From: Catenovulum sp052056295
GTDB taxonomy: Bacteria > Pseudomonadota > Gammaproteobacteria > Enterobacterales > Alteromonadaceae
DNA length: 64,000 bases
NCBI RefSeq assembly: GCF_052056295.1
Contig: NZ_CP182493.1
Location: forward strand, 3,968,001 to 4,032,000
Direction of reading: 5' to 3'
The stretch's first letter is position 1, and the number at the start of each line of letters is the position of its first letter. The translations under genes were made by a program, and so were the position numbers. Shown here piece by piece: positions 1 through 7,483 of this stretch. The notes under the pieces were generated by a model. That model did not search any database and had not been told where the DNA came from. It saw nothing but the letters and a program-made list of their open reading frames with translations.

Positions 1-914
1 AATTCAATTGCATTGGAACCAGGGCGTTGGAAAACCGGCATAGCTACAGCTTGTTGGCCGTTTAATAACGAACGAAGGGCGTAACTGTCTTGACCAACTT
101 CTACCCGTGCAACATCTTGCAAACGCGTAATTGCGCCATTTTCACCAACTTTAATGATAACTTGTTCAAATTCTTCAACACTCTCTAAACGACCTTTAAC
201 GTTTAGCAATAATTGAAATTGTGCATCACTTGGCACAGGTTGAGAGCCTAAACTACCAGCCGCTACTTGACGGTTTTGCGTACGTAATGCAGATACCACA
301 TCAGATGCTGTTAACTGTTGTGCGGCTAATGCGTCAGGTTCTAACCACACTCGCATTGCATATTTACCGCCACCAAATACACGAACTTGACCAACACCAC
401 CAATACGGGCAATTTGGTCTTTGACATATAAATCAGCGTAGTTAGATAAATAATCCGAAGTGCGCGTTTCATCTGGCGAATATAAATGCACAACCATAGT
501 TAAGTTTGGTGAAGATTTTTGCGCAATAACACCTAAACGCTGAACTTCCTCGGGTAAACGCGGCAATGCAGCATTTACGCGATTTTGAATACGTTGCTGT
601 GCTTTATCTAAATCTGTGCCCAATGCAAAGGTAACAGTGAGTGACATACGACCATCACCAGTTGCTTGAGATGACATATATAACATGCTCTCAACACCGT
701 TAATTTCTTGCTCTAATGGCGTTGCGACTGTTTCAGCAATTACTTTTGGGTTCGCACCTGGGTATGAAGCGCTAACTACAACAGTTGGTGGCACAACTTC
801 AGGGTATTCACTAATAGGTAATTGGAACAAAGATATTGCGCCGCCAATAAAAATTATCATTGAAAGCACGGCCGCGAATATCGGCCGCTTAATAAAAAAA
901 TGTGAAAAGTTCAT
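1..914 (-). CDS. RND efflux pump inner-membrane subunit, N-terminal part
   Basis: The gene starts at 914 on the minus strand and runs off the left edge, so only about 304 N-terminal residues are present. The start MNFSHFFIKRPIFAAVLS, followed by a hydrophobic segment and the AGSLGSQPVPSDAQF-type porter-domain sequence, is typical of hydrophobe/amphiphile RND pumps (AcrB/MexF class). Such proton-driven trimers export drugs from the periplasm with an adaptor and an outer-membrane channel. It begins 14 bases after the adaptor stop, so the two were one operon. The adaptor is frameshifted, so the pump may lack its cognate partner. The substrate cannot be predicted. Confidence 0.93.
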   Translation of the reverse strand, partial: MNFSHFFIKRPIFAAVLSMIIFIGGAISLFQLPISEYPEVVPPTVVVSASYPGANPKVIAETVATPLEQEINGVESMLYMSSQATGDGRMSLTVTFALGTDLDKAQQRIQNRVNAALPRLPEEVQRLGVIAQKSSPNLTMVVHLYSPDETRTSDYLSNYADLYVKDQIARIGGVGQVRVFGGGKYAMRVWLEPDALAAQQLTASDVVSALRTQNRQVAAGSLGSQPVPSDAQFQLLLNVKGRLESVEEFEQVIIKVGENGAITRLQDVARVEVGQDSYALRSLLNGQQAVAMPVFQRPGSNAIE

Positions 915-928
915 GTAGTATCAGACCC

Positions 929-2129
929 TTATTGCGCTTGAGCCGTTAATAATGTTGTTGCGCCGTCTTTATTCGGCAGAAAATGTTCAAGTGTTAAAGC
1001 AATTTTTGACGTATCTAAATGGGTAACTTGTGGCGCAATTGGCATACCTGGGCCAACACGTGCTGGGCCGTTTACTGCTATGGTATCTTGCGGTTGTAAG
1101 CCAGAGGTAATGGCTCTAAATTCGCCATATCTATCGCCTAAAGTAACAGGTCGGTATTGCAAAATGTTTTGTTCATCAACAATTAGTACAAAACGATTTT
1201 TTAAATCTGTGCCTAAGGCTTTTTCCGGTATCAACACTTGCTCATAGGCTTTTTGCCCTGCAATTTTTATCCGCGCAAAGGCACCTGAGCGTAAATCACC
1301 ATCTGTTTGGCTAAATACAGCACGTACTCGCAAAGTACCGGTTGAAGTATTAATTTGGTTATCGATAAAGTCGACTTCACCTTGGTGTGGGAAGCTGTCA
1401 TTACCTAACAACTGCATAACCACAGATAAACCTGCTTGATAGGCTTGTTGACCAAAATGTTGGTTCCAAGTGCGCAAAGTACGCATACATTTTTTCATCT
1501 GAAACTATGCTAGTTAATACACTTTGATTGGCGTTTACCGTATTACCTTTAGTAATTTCAGCGCGTGAGATAATGCCATCAATTGGTGAGCGTACTTGGC
1601 TAAACTCTAAATCAAGTGCAGCTGTGTTTAACTGAGCTTGAACTGCTGCAATATGCGCTTCACTTTGTTTAACGGCTGTAGTGCGCGCTTCCGCTTCTTC
1701 GGCTGAAATTGCGTTGCGGCTGCGTAATCTTTGTGCACGCTCAGCTTCATTTTGAGCTTGCTCAAAAGCTGCTTGTGCGCTGGCTAATTCGGCCGTTAAA
1801 CGTGCAACTTGTGCTTCGAATGGGCGAGGGTCTAAGGTAAATAATAATTGACCTTTTTTAACCAACTGGCCTTCAGTAAACTCAACTGAATCTATTACCC
1901 CTGAAACACGTGGACGTAATGCAATTCTTTCTGGCGCTTCTAGGCGAGTTGAATAGGTAAACCAACTTTGTAATGGTTTATATACTACTTGCGCAACTTC
2001 TATTGGTAACGCCATTTGCTGACCCGCTTGTGCTTGCTGGCTCTGCTCCGGTTGGCTACAAGCTACCACTGAAATAGCAAAACCAGTTGCGAAAACCAGT
2101 TGGGTGATAGTCTTATTTAATACGAACAT
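929..2129 (-). pseudogene. RND efflux periplasmic adaptor lipoprotein, frameshifted
   Basis: This is a membrane-fusion (MexE/AcrA-type) adaptor in two frames. The first 242-residue frame (2129-1401) has a lipobox ending VVAC near residue 24, the first lipoyl half, a helical hairpin and the second lipoyl half, up to DEKMYAYF. The second frame (to 929) carries on with RTWNQHFGQQ and supplies the beta-barrel and membrane-proximal domains. The frame changes near 1471-1478. Family members read roughly F-D-E-R-T-W here, so 2 or 5 bases appear to be missing. An AGGAG site precedes the ATG. It could be a true lesion or a sequencing error. If real, the product lacks its C-terminal half. Confidence 0.8.
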
Positions 2130-2208
2130 ATTTTTTCTCCTAATATCAATGACACCATATTAAAAACTGACCAAGCAAAGAAAAAGCATTCATTTTTCCA
2201 TTTATTAG

Positions 2209-2221
2209 TGCCACAATGGCA
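2209..2221. promoter_or_regulatory. LysR-type T-N11-A operator between the divergent LysR and RND genes
   Basis: TGCCA-CAA-TGGCA is a perfect interrupted palindrome with the T-N11-A form bound by LysR-type regulators. It lies 38 bases before the LysR gene and about 80 bases before the adaptor start, the usual place for autoregulation and divergent activation. Binding is inferred. Confidence 0.55.
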
Positions 2222-2259
2222 ACAATAGATTTTGTGTTTACGCTTTCATAGGCAATGAT

Positions 2260-3243
2260 ATGGATACAACCAGTCGAATTTTAATGTTTCTTGAAGTGGT
2301 CGAGCAGGGCTCGTTTGCTAAAGTTGCCGAACTGAGAAATATAGATAGATCCGTCGTTTCAAAACAGATGAATAAGCTAGAAGACGACTTAGGCGTGCGT
2401 TTGTTAAATCGTTCAACTCGCTCGTTCTCGCTAACGGCTGCGGGCTCTGAAATGTTAAAAAAAGCCAAAGAGTTAAGGGATTTACTCGGTGAAACGCTGA
2501 CAATTGCGCAAAATTACCACACAGAACCTAAAGGCTTATTAAAAATTACCAGTTCAACCATTATCGGCAAACGTTATATTTTGCCTGTGCTGATTGAGTT
2601 TCAGCAGCGCTTTCCTCAAGTACAAGTTGAAATGCGCCTTGAAGATAGATTGGTCGATGTAGTGGGAGAAGGCTACGATTTGGCATTTAGAGTAGGGCCA
2701 CCACGCGATTCCAGTTTAATTTCACGAGCAATAGCGCGTAACAGAATGTTGATAGTTGCCGCGCCAAAATTTTTGCAAACATACGGTGAACCAAAAAACA
2801 TGCAAGAGCTGGCAAAGTTACCGGCTGCGACTTACGCTAGTGATGGTTTACGAATATCCGAATTACCTTACTTTGATGACAAAGGCAATGACACGACAAT
2901 TGACATAAACAGTGTGTTTAGAGCTAACGATGGTGATGTACTAATTGCCAAAGCTGTCTCTGGCACAGCCTATTGTGCAGTACCCGCATTTGCCATTAAC
3001 GATGAAGTAAAAAGTGGCGCGCTTAAACCCATTTTAACCCATATTAAATTACCTGATTATCATACAGTGCAAGCCGTATACCCGCACAGGGGATTACCAG
3101 TGCGTACCCAGTTGTTTTTGGAAGCGGTGCGAGATTATATCGGCAAAGGTATTCCTTGTTGGGAAAAGAATATTCCAGGTTTTGAAAATATGTATGGCTT
3201 TGAAGTTAGAGATGCAAGCCCGATAGGCCGGTGGACGGCGTAA
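2260..3243 (+). CDS. LysR-family transcriptional regulator
   Basis: This 327-residue protein has an N-terminal winged helix-turn-helix (about residues 4-62, with EVVEQGSFAKVAE and LNRSTRSFSLTAAG). The periplasmic-binding-protein-like effector domain follows (about 90-295). Length and domain order are normal for the family. It is divergent from the RND efflux operon with a T-N11-A palindrome between them, so it probably controls that operon in response to an unknown ligand. It resembles the group of LysR proteins with the motif RVGPPRDSSLISR in the effector domain. The ATG follows a weak AGGC site. The GFA gene starts 17 bases after its stop. Confidence 0.93.
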   Translation: MDTTSRILMFLEVVEQGSFAKVAELRNIDRSVVSKQMNKLEDDLGVRLLNRSTRSFSLTAAGSEMLKKAKELRDLLGETLTIAQNYHTEPKGLLKITSSTIIGKRYILPVLIEFQQRFPQVQVEMRLEDRLVDVVGEGYDLAFRVGPPRDSSLISRAIARNRMLIVAAPKFLQTYGEPKNMQELAKLPAATYASDGLRISELPYFDDKGNDTTIDINSVFRANDGDVLIAKAVSGTAYCAVPAFAINDEVKSGALKPILTHIKLPDYHTVQAVYPHRGLPVRTQLFLEAVRDYIGKGIPCWEKNIPGFENMYGFEVRDASPIGRWTA

Positions 3244-3260
3244 AGAATAGGAAATTGGTT

Positions 3261-3617
3261 ATGTATAATGGAAGTTGTTTGTGTGGTAAAGTTAAATATC
3301 AAATTCTAAGTGCATTGAAAAATGTCACCAATTGCCATTGTAGCATGTGTCAAAAACAACACGGTGCAGCTTTCGCTACGTATGCGAGCGTTCCAATCAA
3401 TGATTTCTTCTATGTGGCGGGTGAAGAAGCCTTATCGTCCTATACATCTTCAGATAACGTCGTACGCAAATTCTGCGGTAATTGTGGTTCTAATATCGAG
3501 TGGCGTAGTGGCACAAAATTTCCTGATTGGGTATCTATAGCAATTGCCTCGCTAGATGTGGAATTTGAGCCAAAATCGGTGAAAAACATATTTGTTGAAT
3601 CTAAAATGTGTTGGTGA
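3261..3617 (+). CDS. GFA-family zinc protein, short at the C-terminus
   Basis: This 118-residue protein belongs to the glutathione-dependent formaldehyde-activating (Gfa/CENP-V) fold. The zinc ligands are intact: CLCG near residue 6, CHCSMC near 30 and CGNCG near 76. Despite the name, most family members have no proven formaldehyde role. The ATG at 3261 is preferred over an upstream in-frame start at 3231 because the conserved domain begins right after it and an AGGA site precedes it. The protein stops at VESKMCW, where relatives usually continue about 15-20 more residues. The next gene begins 22 bases later, so the pair is probably cotranscribed. Confidence 0.85.
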   Translation: MYNGSCLCGKVKYQILSALKNVTNCHCSMCQKQHGAAFATYASVPINDFFYVAGEEALSSYTSSDNVVRKFCGNCGSNIEWRSGTKFPDWVSIAIASLDVEFEPKSVKNIFVESKMCW

Positions 3618-3639
3618 CAAGAAGGGAAGTAACATTTTC

Positions 3640-4047
3640 ATGGATATAATCTACCAATTAAATGCTGAGCAAATTAGTGAGCTACATGCTCTATACCAAA
3701 ATGAATGGTGGACAAAAGGAAGGACTCTTGAGGAAACTCAAAATTGTGTTTCTGGTTCGCAAATATGTGTGGCGTTAGTCGATTTAAATGGACGTTTAAA
3801 TGGCTTTGCACGTGTTTTAACGGACTTTACTTTTAAGGCGTTAATCTTTGATGTAATTGTAGCACCTGACCAAAGAAAAACAGGTTTAGGTAATGAGTTA
3901 ATTCGCCTAATCAAAGAGCATCAAAAATTAAGGGCCGTTAAATGCTTTGAATTATATTGTTTACCTGAACTTGAGCCTTTTTATATCAATCAAGGTTTCA
4001 CCACTGACGTGGGTAATATCAAGTTAATGCGGTTTGTAAACGTATAA
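3640..4047 (+). CDS. GNAT-family N-acetyltransferase
   Basis: This 135-residue GNAT acetyltransferase, starting at the ATG at 3640 behind GAAGGGA, begins MDIIYQLNAEQ. The acetyl-CoA loop is visible as VAPDQRKTGLGNELI (Q/RxxGxG/A type, about residues 81-95). The N-terminal part with LYQNEWWTKGRTLEE resembles the YjgM/GNAT subgroup with WW near residue 20. The substrate is unknown. An in-frame start at 3592 would overlap the GFA gene and add residues without homology. Its stop lies inside the 5' end of an attC-like palindrome, as in integron gene cassettes, so it may have been acquired as a cassette gene. Confidence 0.85.
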   Translation: MDIIYQLNAEQISELHALYQNEWWTKGRTLEETQNCVSGSQICVALVDLNGRLNGFARVLTDFTFKALIFDVIVAPDQRKTGLGNELIRLIKEHQKLRAVKCFELYCLPELEPFYINQGFTTDVGNIKLMRFVNV

Positions 4048-4151
4048 CAATTTTATAAAAGGCGGACTAAAAAGCTTGGCTGCGCTCATTCTTCACTAAT
4101 ATAGCCAAGTTTATTTACGTCTAATAGTAAGGCTTATAAGTACTGTTAAGT
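4042..4151 (+). other. Candidate integron attC recombination site
   Basis: This is a 110-base imperfect palindrome between two small genes. Its outer ends are GTATAAC (4042-4048) and GTTAAGT (4145-4151); the latter fits the attC core GTTRRRY. Inside, TTATAA (4053-4058) pairs with TTATAA (4134-4139), GAC (4065-4067) with GTC (4119-4121), and CTTGGCT (4075-4081) with AGCCAAG (4103-4109). The next ATG starts one base beyond, as expected for a cassette. The left core has one mismatch to RYYYAAC, and no integrase or second attC is in the window. Confidence 0.55.
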
Positions 4152-4152
4152 T

Positions 4153-4773
4153 ATGGATAATATCCGAGAGTTCGAACTAAATGATTGGCTGGTAACTGAA
4201 GACGGGGTTTGCCAAGTTTTAGGTTCTCAAAAATACGTAGTAGAACCCTTTTTTCAAAAAGAATATCCAAGTTATGGTCTTGGAGATGAATTTGAAAATA
4301 AGCTCGTATGCAAGATTCTGTGTGGTTTCGACGGAAAACCGAGAAAATCTAGATATATTAATCACTACAGTAGCAAATGGTGCGAACCATTAGGTGGAAA
4401 ATATTTAATTTTAAGGGATAAGGTTCAATCCAAATATCCAGAGCAATATAAAAAATTTACTTTAGTAAAAATAAAGAAGCCGGTTCTGGCTAATGTAGAT
4501 TTTCCAATAAGGGTTTTACCTCACAGAAAGCAATCTACTGTCGACCAAATAAACCACTTATTGGCAACCGAAGTAAATGAATTGAATTTCGAGAATGTCG
4601 AAAATCTGATATTAAAAAACATTGCAAGTATTGAATCGTCGAGCCTTGTAAACAGAGGCAATTTGCAAACAAATGCGTTGATTTCTCTCACATACGATGT
4701 TCTTAGAGCTAAAGATAAGAAATTTTGTTTTATTGGTGGAAAGGCTTTTTCGGTATATTGTGGTGGTGAGTAG
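4153..4773 (+). CDS. Hypothetical protein, possible integron cassette gene
   Basis: I do not recognise this 206-residue protein. It is soluble in character, with no signal peptide or membrane helix, and rich in Lys, Asn and Phe. The N-terminal half is beta-rich (WLVTEDGVCQVLGSQKYVVEPFF), the C-terminal half is helical from about residue 125. The start is fixed by the attC-like site that ends one base before the ATG. No ribosome site is evident, which is common for cassette genes. The region is more AT-rich than its conserved neighbours, which fits lateral acquisition. No attC follows its stop, so this would be a terminal or decayed cassette. Confidence 0.65.
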   Translation: MDNIREFELNDWLVTEDGVCQVLGSQKYVVEPFFQKEYPSYGLGDEFENKLVCKILCGFDGKPRKSRYINHYSSKWCEPLGGKYLILRDKVQSKYPEQYKKFTLVKIKKPVLANVDFPIRVLPHRKQSTVDQINHLLATEVNELNFENVENLILKNIASIESSSLVNRGNLQTNALISLTYDVLRAKDKKFCFIGGKAFSVYCGGE

Positions 4774-4810
4774 TTGTGCTCCGTCGTCGCTAGGCATACT
4801 TGTCACTTAC

Positions 4811-5476
4811 TTAATTGCGCTGAAACTCAGCTTCTACTTCAATCAAAATCTCATCACCAACCGTTGGTATATATTTATCTAAACCAAAGTCAGAGCGGTT
4901 AAATTTCATCTCGGCTGAAAAGCCGATTGTATAGCTGTAGGTCAGTAGGTTTGTGCCTGCACCGTGAAATTTAACAGCTACATCAACAGGTTTAGTTACC
5001 CCTAAAAAGGTCAGGTTGCCGTTAAATATTAGGGTTTCAGAATTAATTTGTTTGGCTGAGCTTGTTTCAAAATAAGCTTTGGGGAATTTTTCAGTATCTA
5101 ACCATTCGTCACTTTTAATGGTTTCTTCAAAGTTATCATCTACAACATCAAGTGATGTCATATCAACCACAGCACCTAGTTTTGCTTGTTCTGGCTTAGT
5201 TGCATCAAAAGCTAGGTTGGCGTCAAATTGGTTGAAACGACCTACAAAATAAGACAAGCCCATATGTTTTACTTTAAAAACAAGTGAGCTATGCGCTGTG
5301 TCTAATTGAAAGTCGCCCGATTTAAACACTGCCATATCCGTGGCTAATTTGGGTTGAACCAACTCCAACAGGCTAGAGCAGCTATTAAGCAATAACAGCG
5401 AACCGGCGCATACTAACACTCGGCTAATTCGGCCTAGCTTGCTTGGTTTATTTAAGCACTGTTGGCGACTGGTCAT
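4811..5476 (-). CDS. YceI-family lipoprotein
   Basis: This 221-residue envelope protein has an N-terminal hydrophobic segment ending in a lipobox-like LLNSC (Cys33), followed by a YceI lipocalin-like beta-barrel (about residues 55-220). Family marks are FQLDTAHSSLVFKVKHMGLS, the FNGNLTFLGVTKPV strand pair and FNRSDFGLDKY. YceI proteins bind isoprenoid or other amphiphilic ligands in the periplasm. Most are secreted soluble proteins, so the lipid anchor is a variant. Asn at the -2 lipobox position is unusual, so the anchoring is less certain than the fold. It lies 20 bases after the yaiL-like gene on the same strand and may be cotranscribed with it. Confidence 0.88.
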   Translation of the reverse strand: MTSRQQCLNKPSKLGRISRVLVCAGSLLLLNSCSSLLELVQPKLATDMAVFKSGDFQLDTAHSSLVFKVKHMGLSYFVGRFNQFDANLAFDATKPEQAKLGAVVDMTSLDVVDDNFEETIKSDEWLDTEKFPKAYFETSSAKQINSETLIFNGNLTFLGVTKPVDVAVKFHGAGTNLLTYSYTIGFSAEMKFNRSDFGLDKYIPTVGDEILIEVEAEFQRN

Positions 5477-5496
5477 AAACGCTAATCCTTAATGAT

Positions 5497-6006
5497 TTAC
5501 CACATTAAATCGTCCGGAATTGGGTAATCTTTGTACGGGTCGTCTTCGTCTTCTTCGATTTTATCGTTGAGTAACACGATATAACCTTCACCACGTTGTT
5601 CAATTTTTTCAGCAACTGCAGCAGGCAACATATAAAACTTCTCGCCTAAGTGAGCTATCGCAACAAAACCATTCGCCAGTTGTTGTTTTTGTTGGTTCGA
5701 TACACGTAAGGTTTTTACTTTGCCGTCAAAACTAAAGTTGTGCTCAACATCACCTTTGCTTTCAATTGCGTTCACTTCAATCAATTGTTTTATTTGTGCA
5801 GCTATGGCTTTTTGTTGTGCTTCAAGACGAATTTTTTCGTTTTGTTCATCAGATTTTTGCACATTTTGCTGTTGAGTTTGTTGCACAGCTGCTTGTACTT
5901 CACGTTTAAGTTCGCGGTTCTTTTTGCTTTTTTTCGAAGCTTTTTTAGCTTGTTTTTGGTTTACAACACCAGCTTGCATAAGCTGTTCTGCGAGTGATTT
6001 AGCCAT
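5497..6006 (-). CDS. yaiL: DUF2058 (YaiL-like) protein
   Basis: This 169-residue protein has the DUF2058 layout: MAKSLAEQLMQAGVV start, a strongly basic Lys-rich stretch (about 18-36), a Gln-rich coiled coil (about 36-75), then a compact C-terminal domain (about 85-155) with FSFDGKVKTLRV and an acidic end. Relatives such as E. coli YaiL are described as nucleoprotein or polynucleotide-associated regulators without a settled function. The basic tract suggests nucleic-acid binding. It has its own 78-base leader after tesA. Confidence 0.88.
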   Translation of the reverse strand: MAKSLAEQLMQAGVVNQKQAKKASKKSKKNRELKREVQAAVQQTQQQNVQKSDEQNEKIRLEAQQKAIAAQIKQLIEVNAIESKGDVEHNFSFDGKVKTLRVSNQQKQQLANGFVAIAHLGEKFYMLPAAVAEKIEQRGEGYIVLLNDKIEEDEDDPYKDYPIPDDLMW

Positions 6007-6084
6007 CGTTTGTTCTCGTAATTCAGTTTTTGATTATTCTGGATGAATCTTTGTCGCGTATTGTGCTTAAAGGCTTAACAGTAT

Positions 6085-6711
6085 TCAACCCTCAATCACT
6101 TTGCTAAATTGTTTTTTCATATGCTCGGCGATAATCGCTTGTGCATCTAAATTAGGGTGAATGCCGTCTTTTAACATTAATTCTGGTTTTAGAGCCACTT
6201 GTTCAATAAAAAATGGGATCAACGGAATTTGAAATTGCTCAGCAATTTGTTGGTATTGAGCGATAAAGGTGGTTAGATATCTTTGCCCATAATTCGGCGG
6301 AATTTTAATTTCGGCTAAGATAGGTTTTGCACCATTTTCTTGAGTTAATTGAACTAATTTAATTAAATTTTGTTTAATAACAGGGAGCTGAAATCCACGT
6401 AAACCGTCATTACCACCGAGTTCAATAAAAACATAGTCTGGTTGATATTGTTGTAATAGTTTAGGTAAGCGGTTTAAACCACCTTGGGTGGTGTCGCCGC
6501 TGATACTGGCGTTAATAATTTGCCAATTGGGTGTGGCTTGGTCGAGTTGACTTGCCCAGGCGTCTTTTAGCTCTAAACCATAACCTGCTGACAAGCTGTC
6601 ACCTAAAATTAATATTTTGACTTGTGATTGGGCAGAATGAACCAATAAAGGTACACTGAACGTAATGAATAAAATAAACCGAAACCACTTAGCAGATACA
6701 GGATTGTACAT
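6085..6711 (-). CDS. tesA: Periplasmic acyl-CoA thioesterase I / lysophospholipase (TesA)
   Basis: This 208-residue SGNH hydrolase has a signal peptide (about 1-28, ending HSAQS) and block I GDSLSAGYG with catalytic Ser39. Block III is GGNDGLRG and block V is DGIHPN with the catalytic Asp and His. TesA cleaves acyl thioesters and lysophospholipids in the periplasm. Its ATG abuts the ATG of ybbA on the opposite strand with no gap, so each gene's promoter must lie within the other's coding sequence. The tesA/ybbA/ybbP divergent arrangement is conserved in gammaproteobacteria. Confidence 0.95.
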   Translation of the reverse strand: MYNPVSAKWFRFILFITFSVPLLVHSAQSQVKILILGDSLSAGYGLELKDAWASQLDQATPNWQIINASISGDTTQGGLNRLPKLLQQYQPDYVFIELGGNDGLRGFQLPVIKQNLIKLVQLTQENGAKPILAEIKIPPNYGQRYLTTFIAQYQQIAEQFQIPLIPFFIEQVALKPELMLKDGIHPNLDAQAIIAEHMKKQFSKVIEG

Positions 6712-7458
6712 ATGACCACATTATTAAAAGTTGAGCAGATTACTAAAACAGTAAGGTCAAATGGAGAAGATCTCAAGATATTACACCCGATTAGTTTTCA
6801 AATAGCTGCTGGCGAGAGTGTTGCTATTATTGGTCGTTCAGGCTCAGGTAAGTCAACTTTATTAAGTTTGTTGGCTGGATTAGATGTGGTTTCATCGGGC
6901 GAAATCAGTTTAGGTGAACACGCGCTGCACAAGCTAAATGAAGAACAAAGAGCTGCGCTGCGCAAACAATATGTCGGCTTTGTCTTTCAATCTTTTATGT
7001 TGGTGCAAAGTTTAACAGCGCTGGAAAATGTGATGTTGCCATTAGAGCTTGCGGGCAAAACGGACGCAAAACAACATGCGCTAGAGCTACTCGAAAAAGT
7101 CGGTTTAAAAGAACGCGGCCACCATTACCCGAATCAGTTATCTGGTGGTGAACAACAAAGAGTTGCGGTTGCCCGCGCATTTGCTAGCCAGCCTAAAATT
7201 TTATTTGCCGATGAACCTACAGGTAATTTAGATGCGGAAAACGGCAAAATAGTTGAAAACCTACTATTTGAATTGAATCAACAAGCAGGCACGACTTTGG
7301 TATTAGTCACACACGACACTCAATTGGCGAAACGTTGTCAACGCCAATTAACCATGCAAGCAGGGCATTTAACTGAAAGCACTGTATCTGATGAAAGTGA
7401 CCAAGTTGCTAGCGATGCAGACGAGCAAGCTACAGATAAAAATGTGCAAGTTGCCTAA
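6712..7458 (+). CDS. ybbA: ABC transporter ATP-binding protein YbbA
   Basis: This 248-residue nucleotide-binding subunit has Walker A GRSGSGKST (41-49), a Q-loop in FVFQSF, the signature LSGGEQQR, Walker B ILFADEP and the switch His in VTHD. It pairs with the large permease YbbP 25 bases downstream, and belongs to the LolD/MacB-like group that drives mechanotransmission or lipid and peptide release rather than classical import. The last 28 residues form an acidic Ser/Asp-rich tail not usual in YbbA. An AAGGAT site before ybbP suggests coupled expression. Confidence 0.94.
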   Translation: MTTLLKVEQITKTVRSNGEDLKILHPISFQIAAGESVAIIGRSGSGKSTLLSLLAGLDVVSSGEISLGEHALHKLNEEQRAALRKQYVGFVFQSFMLVQSLTALENVMLPLELAGKTDAKQHALELLEKVGLKERGHHYPNQLSGGEQQRVAVARAFASQPKILFADEPTGNLDAENGKIVENLLFELNQQAGTTLVLVTHDTQLAKRCQRQLTMQAGHLTESTVSDESDQVASDADEQATDKNVQVA

Positions 7459-7483
7459 GATTAAAAGGATTTAGGAGTTTTTA

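Noticed and set aside
221..918. Plus-strand open frames in the RND pump region
   Set aside because: They are opposite to a well-matched RND protein and show no protein-like pattern.
2238..2503. Minus-strand open frames over the start of the LysR gene
   Set aside because: The plus strand encodes a clear LysR helix-turn-helix. The opposite frames lack ribosome sites and family features.
4774..4810. Second attC site after the orphan gene
   Set aside because: No GTTRRRY/RYYYAAC pair or long palindrome is found between the orphan stop and the YceI gene.
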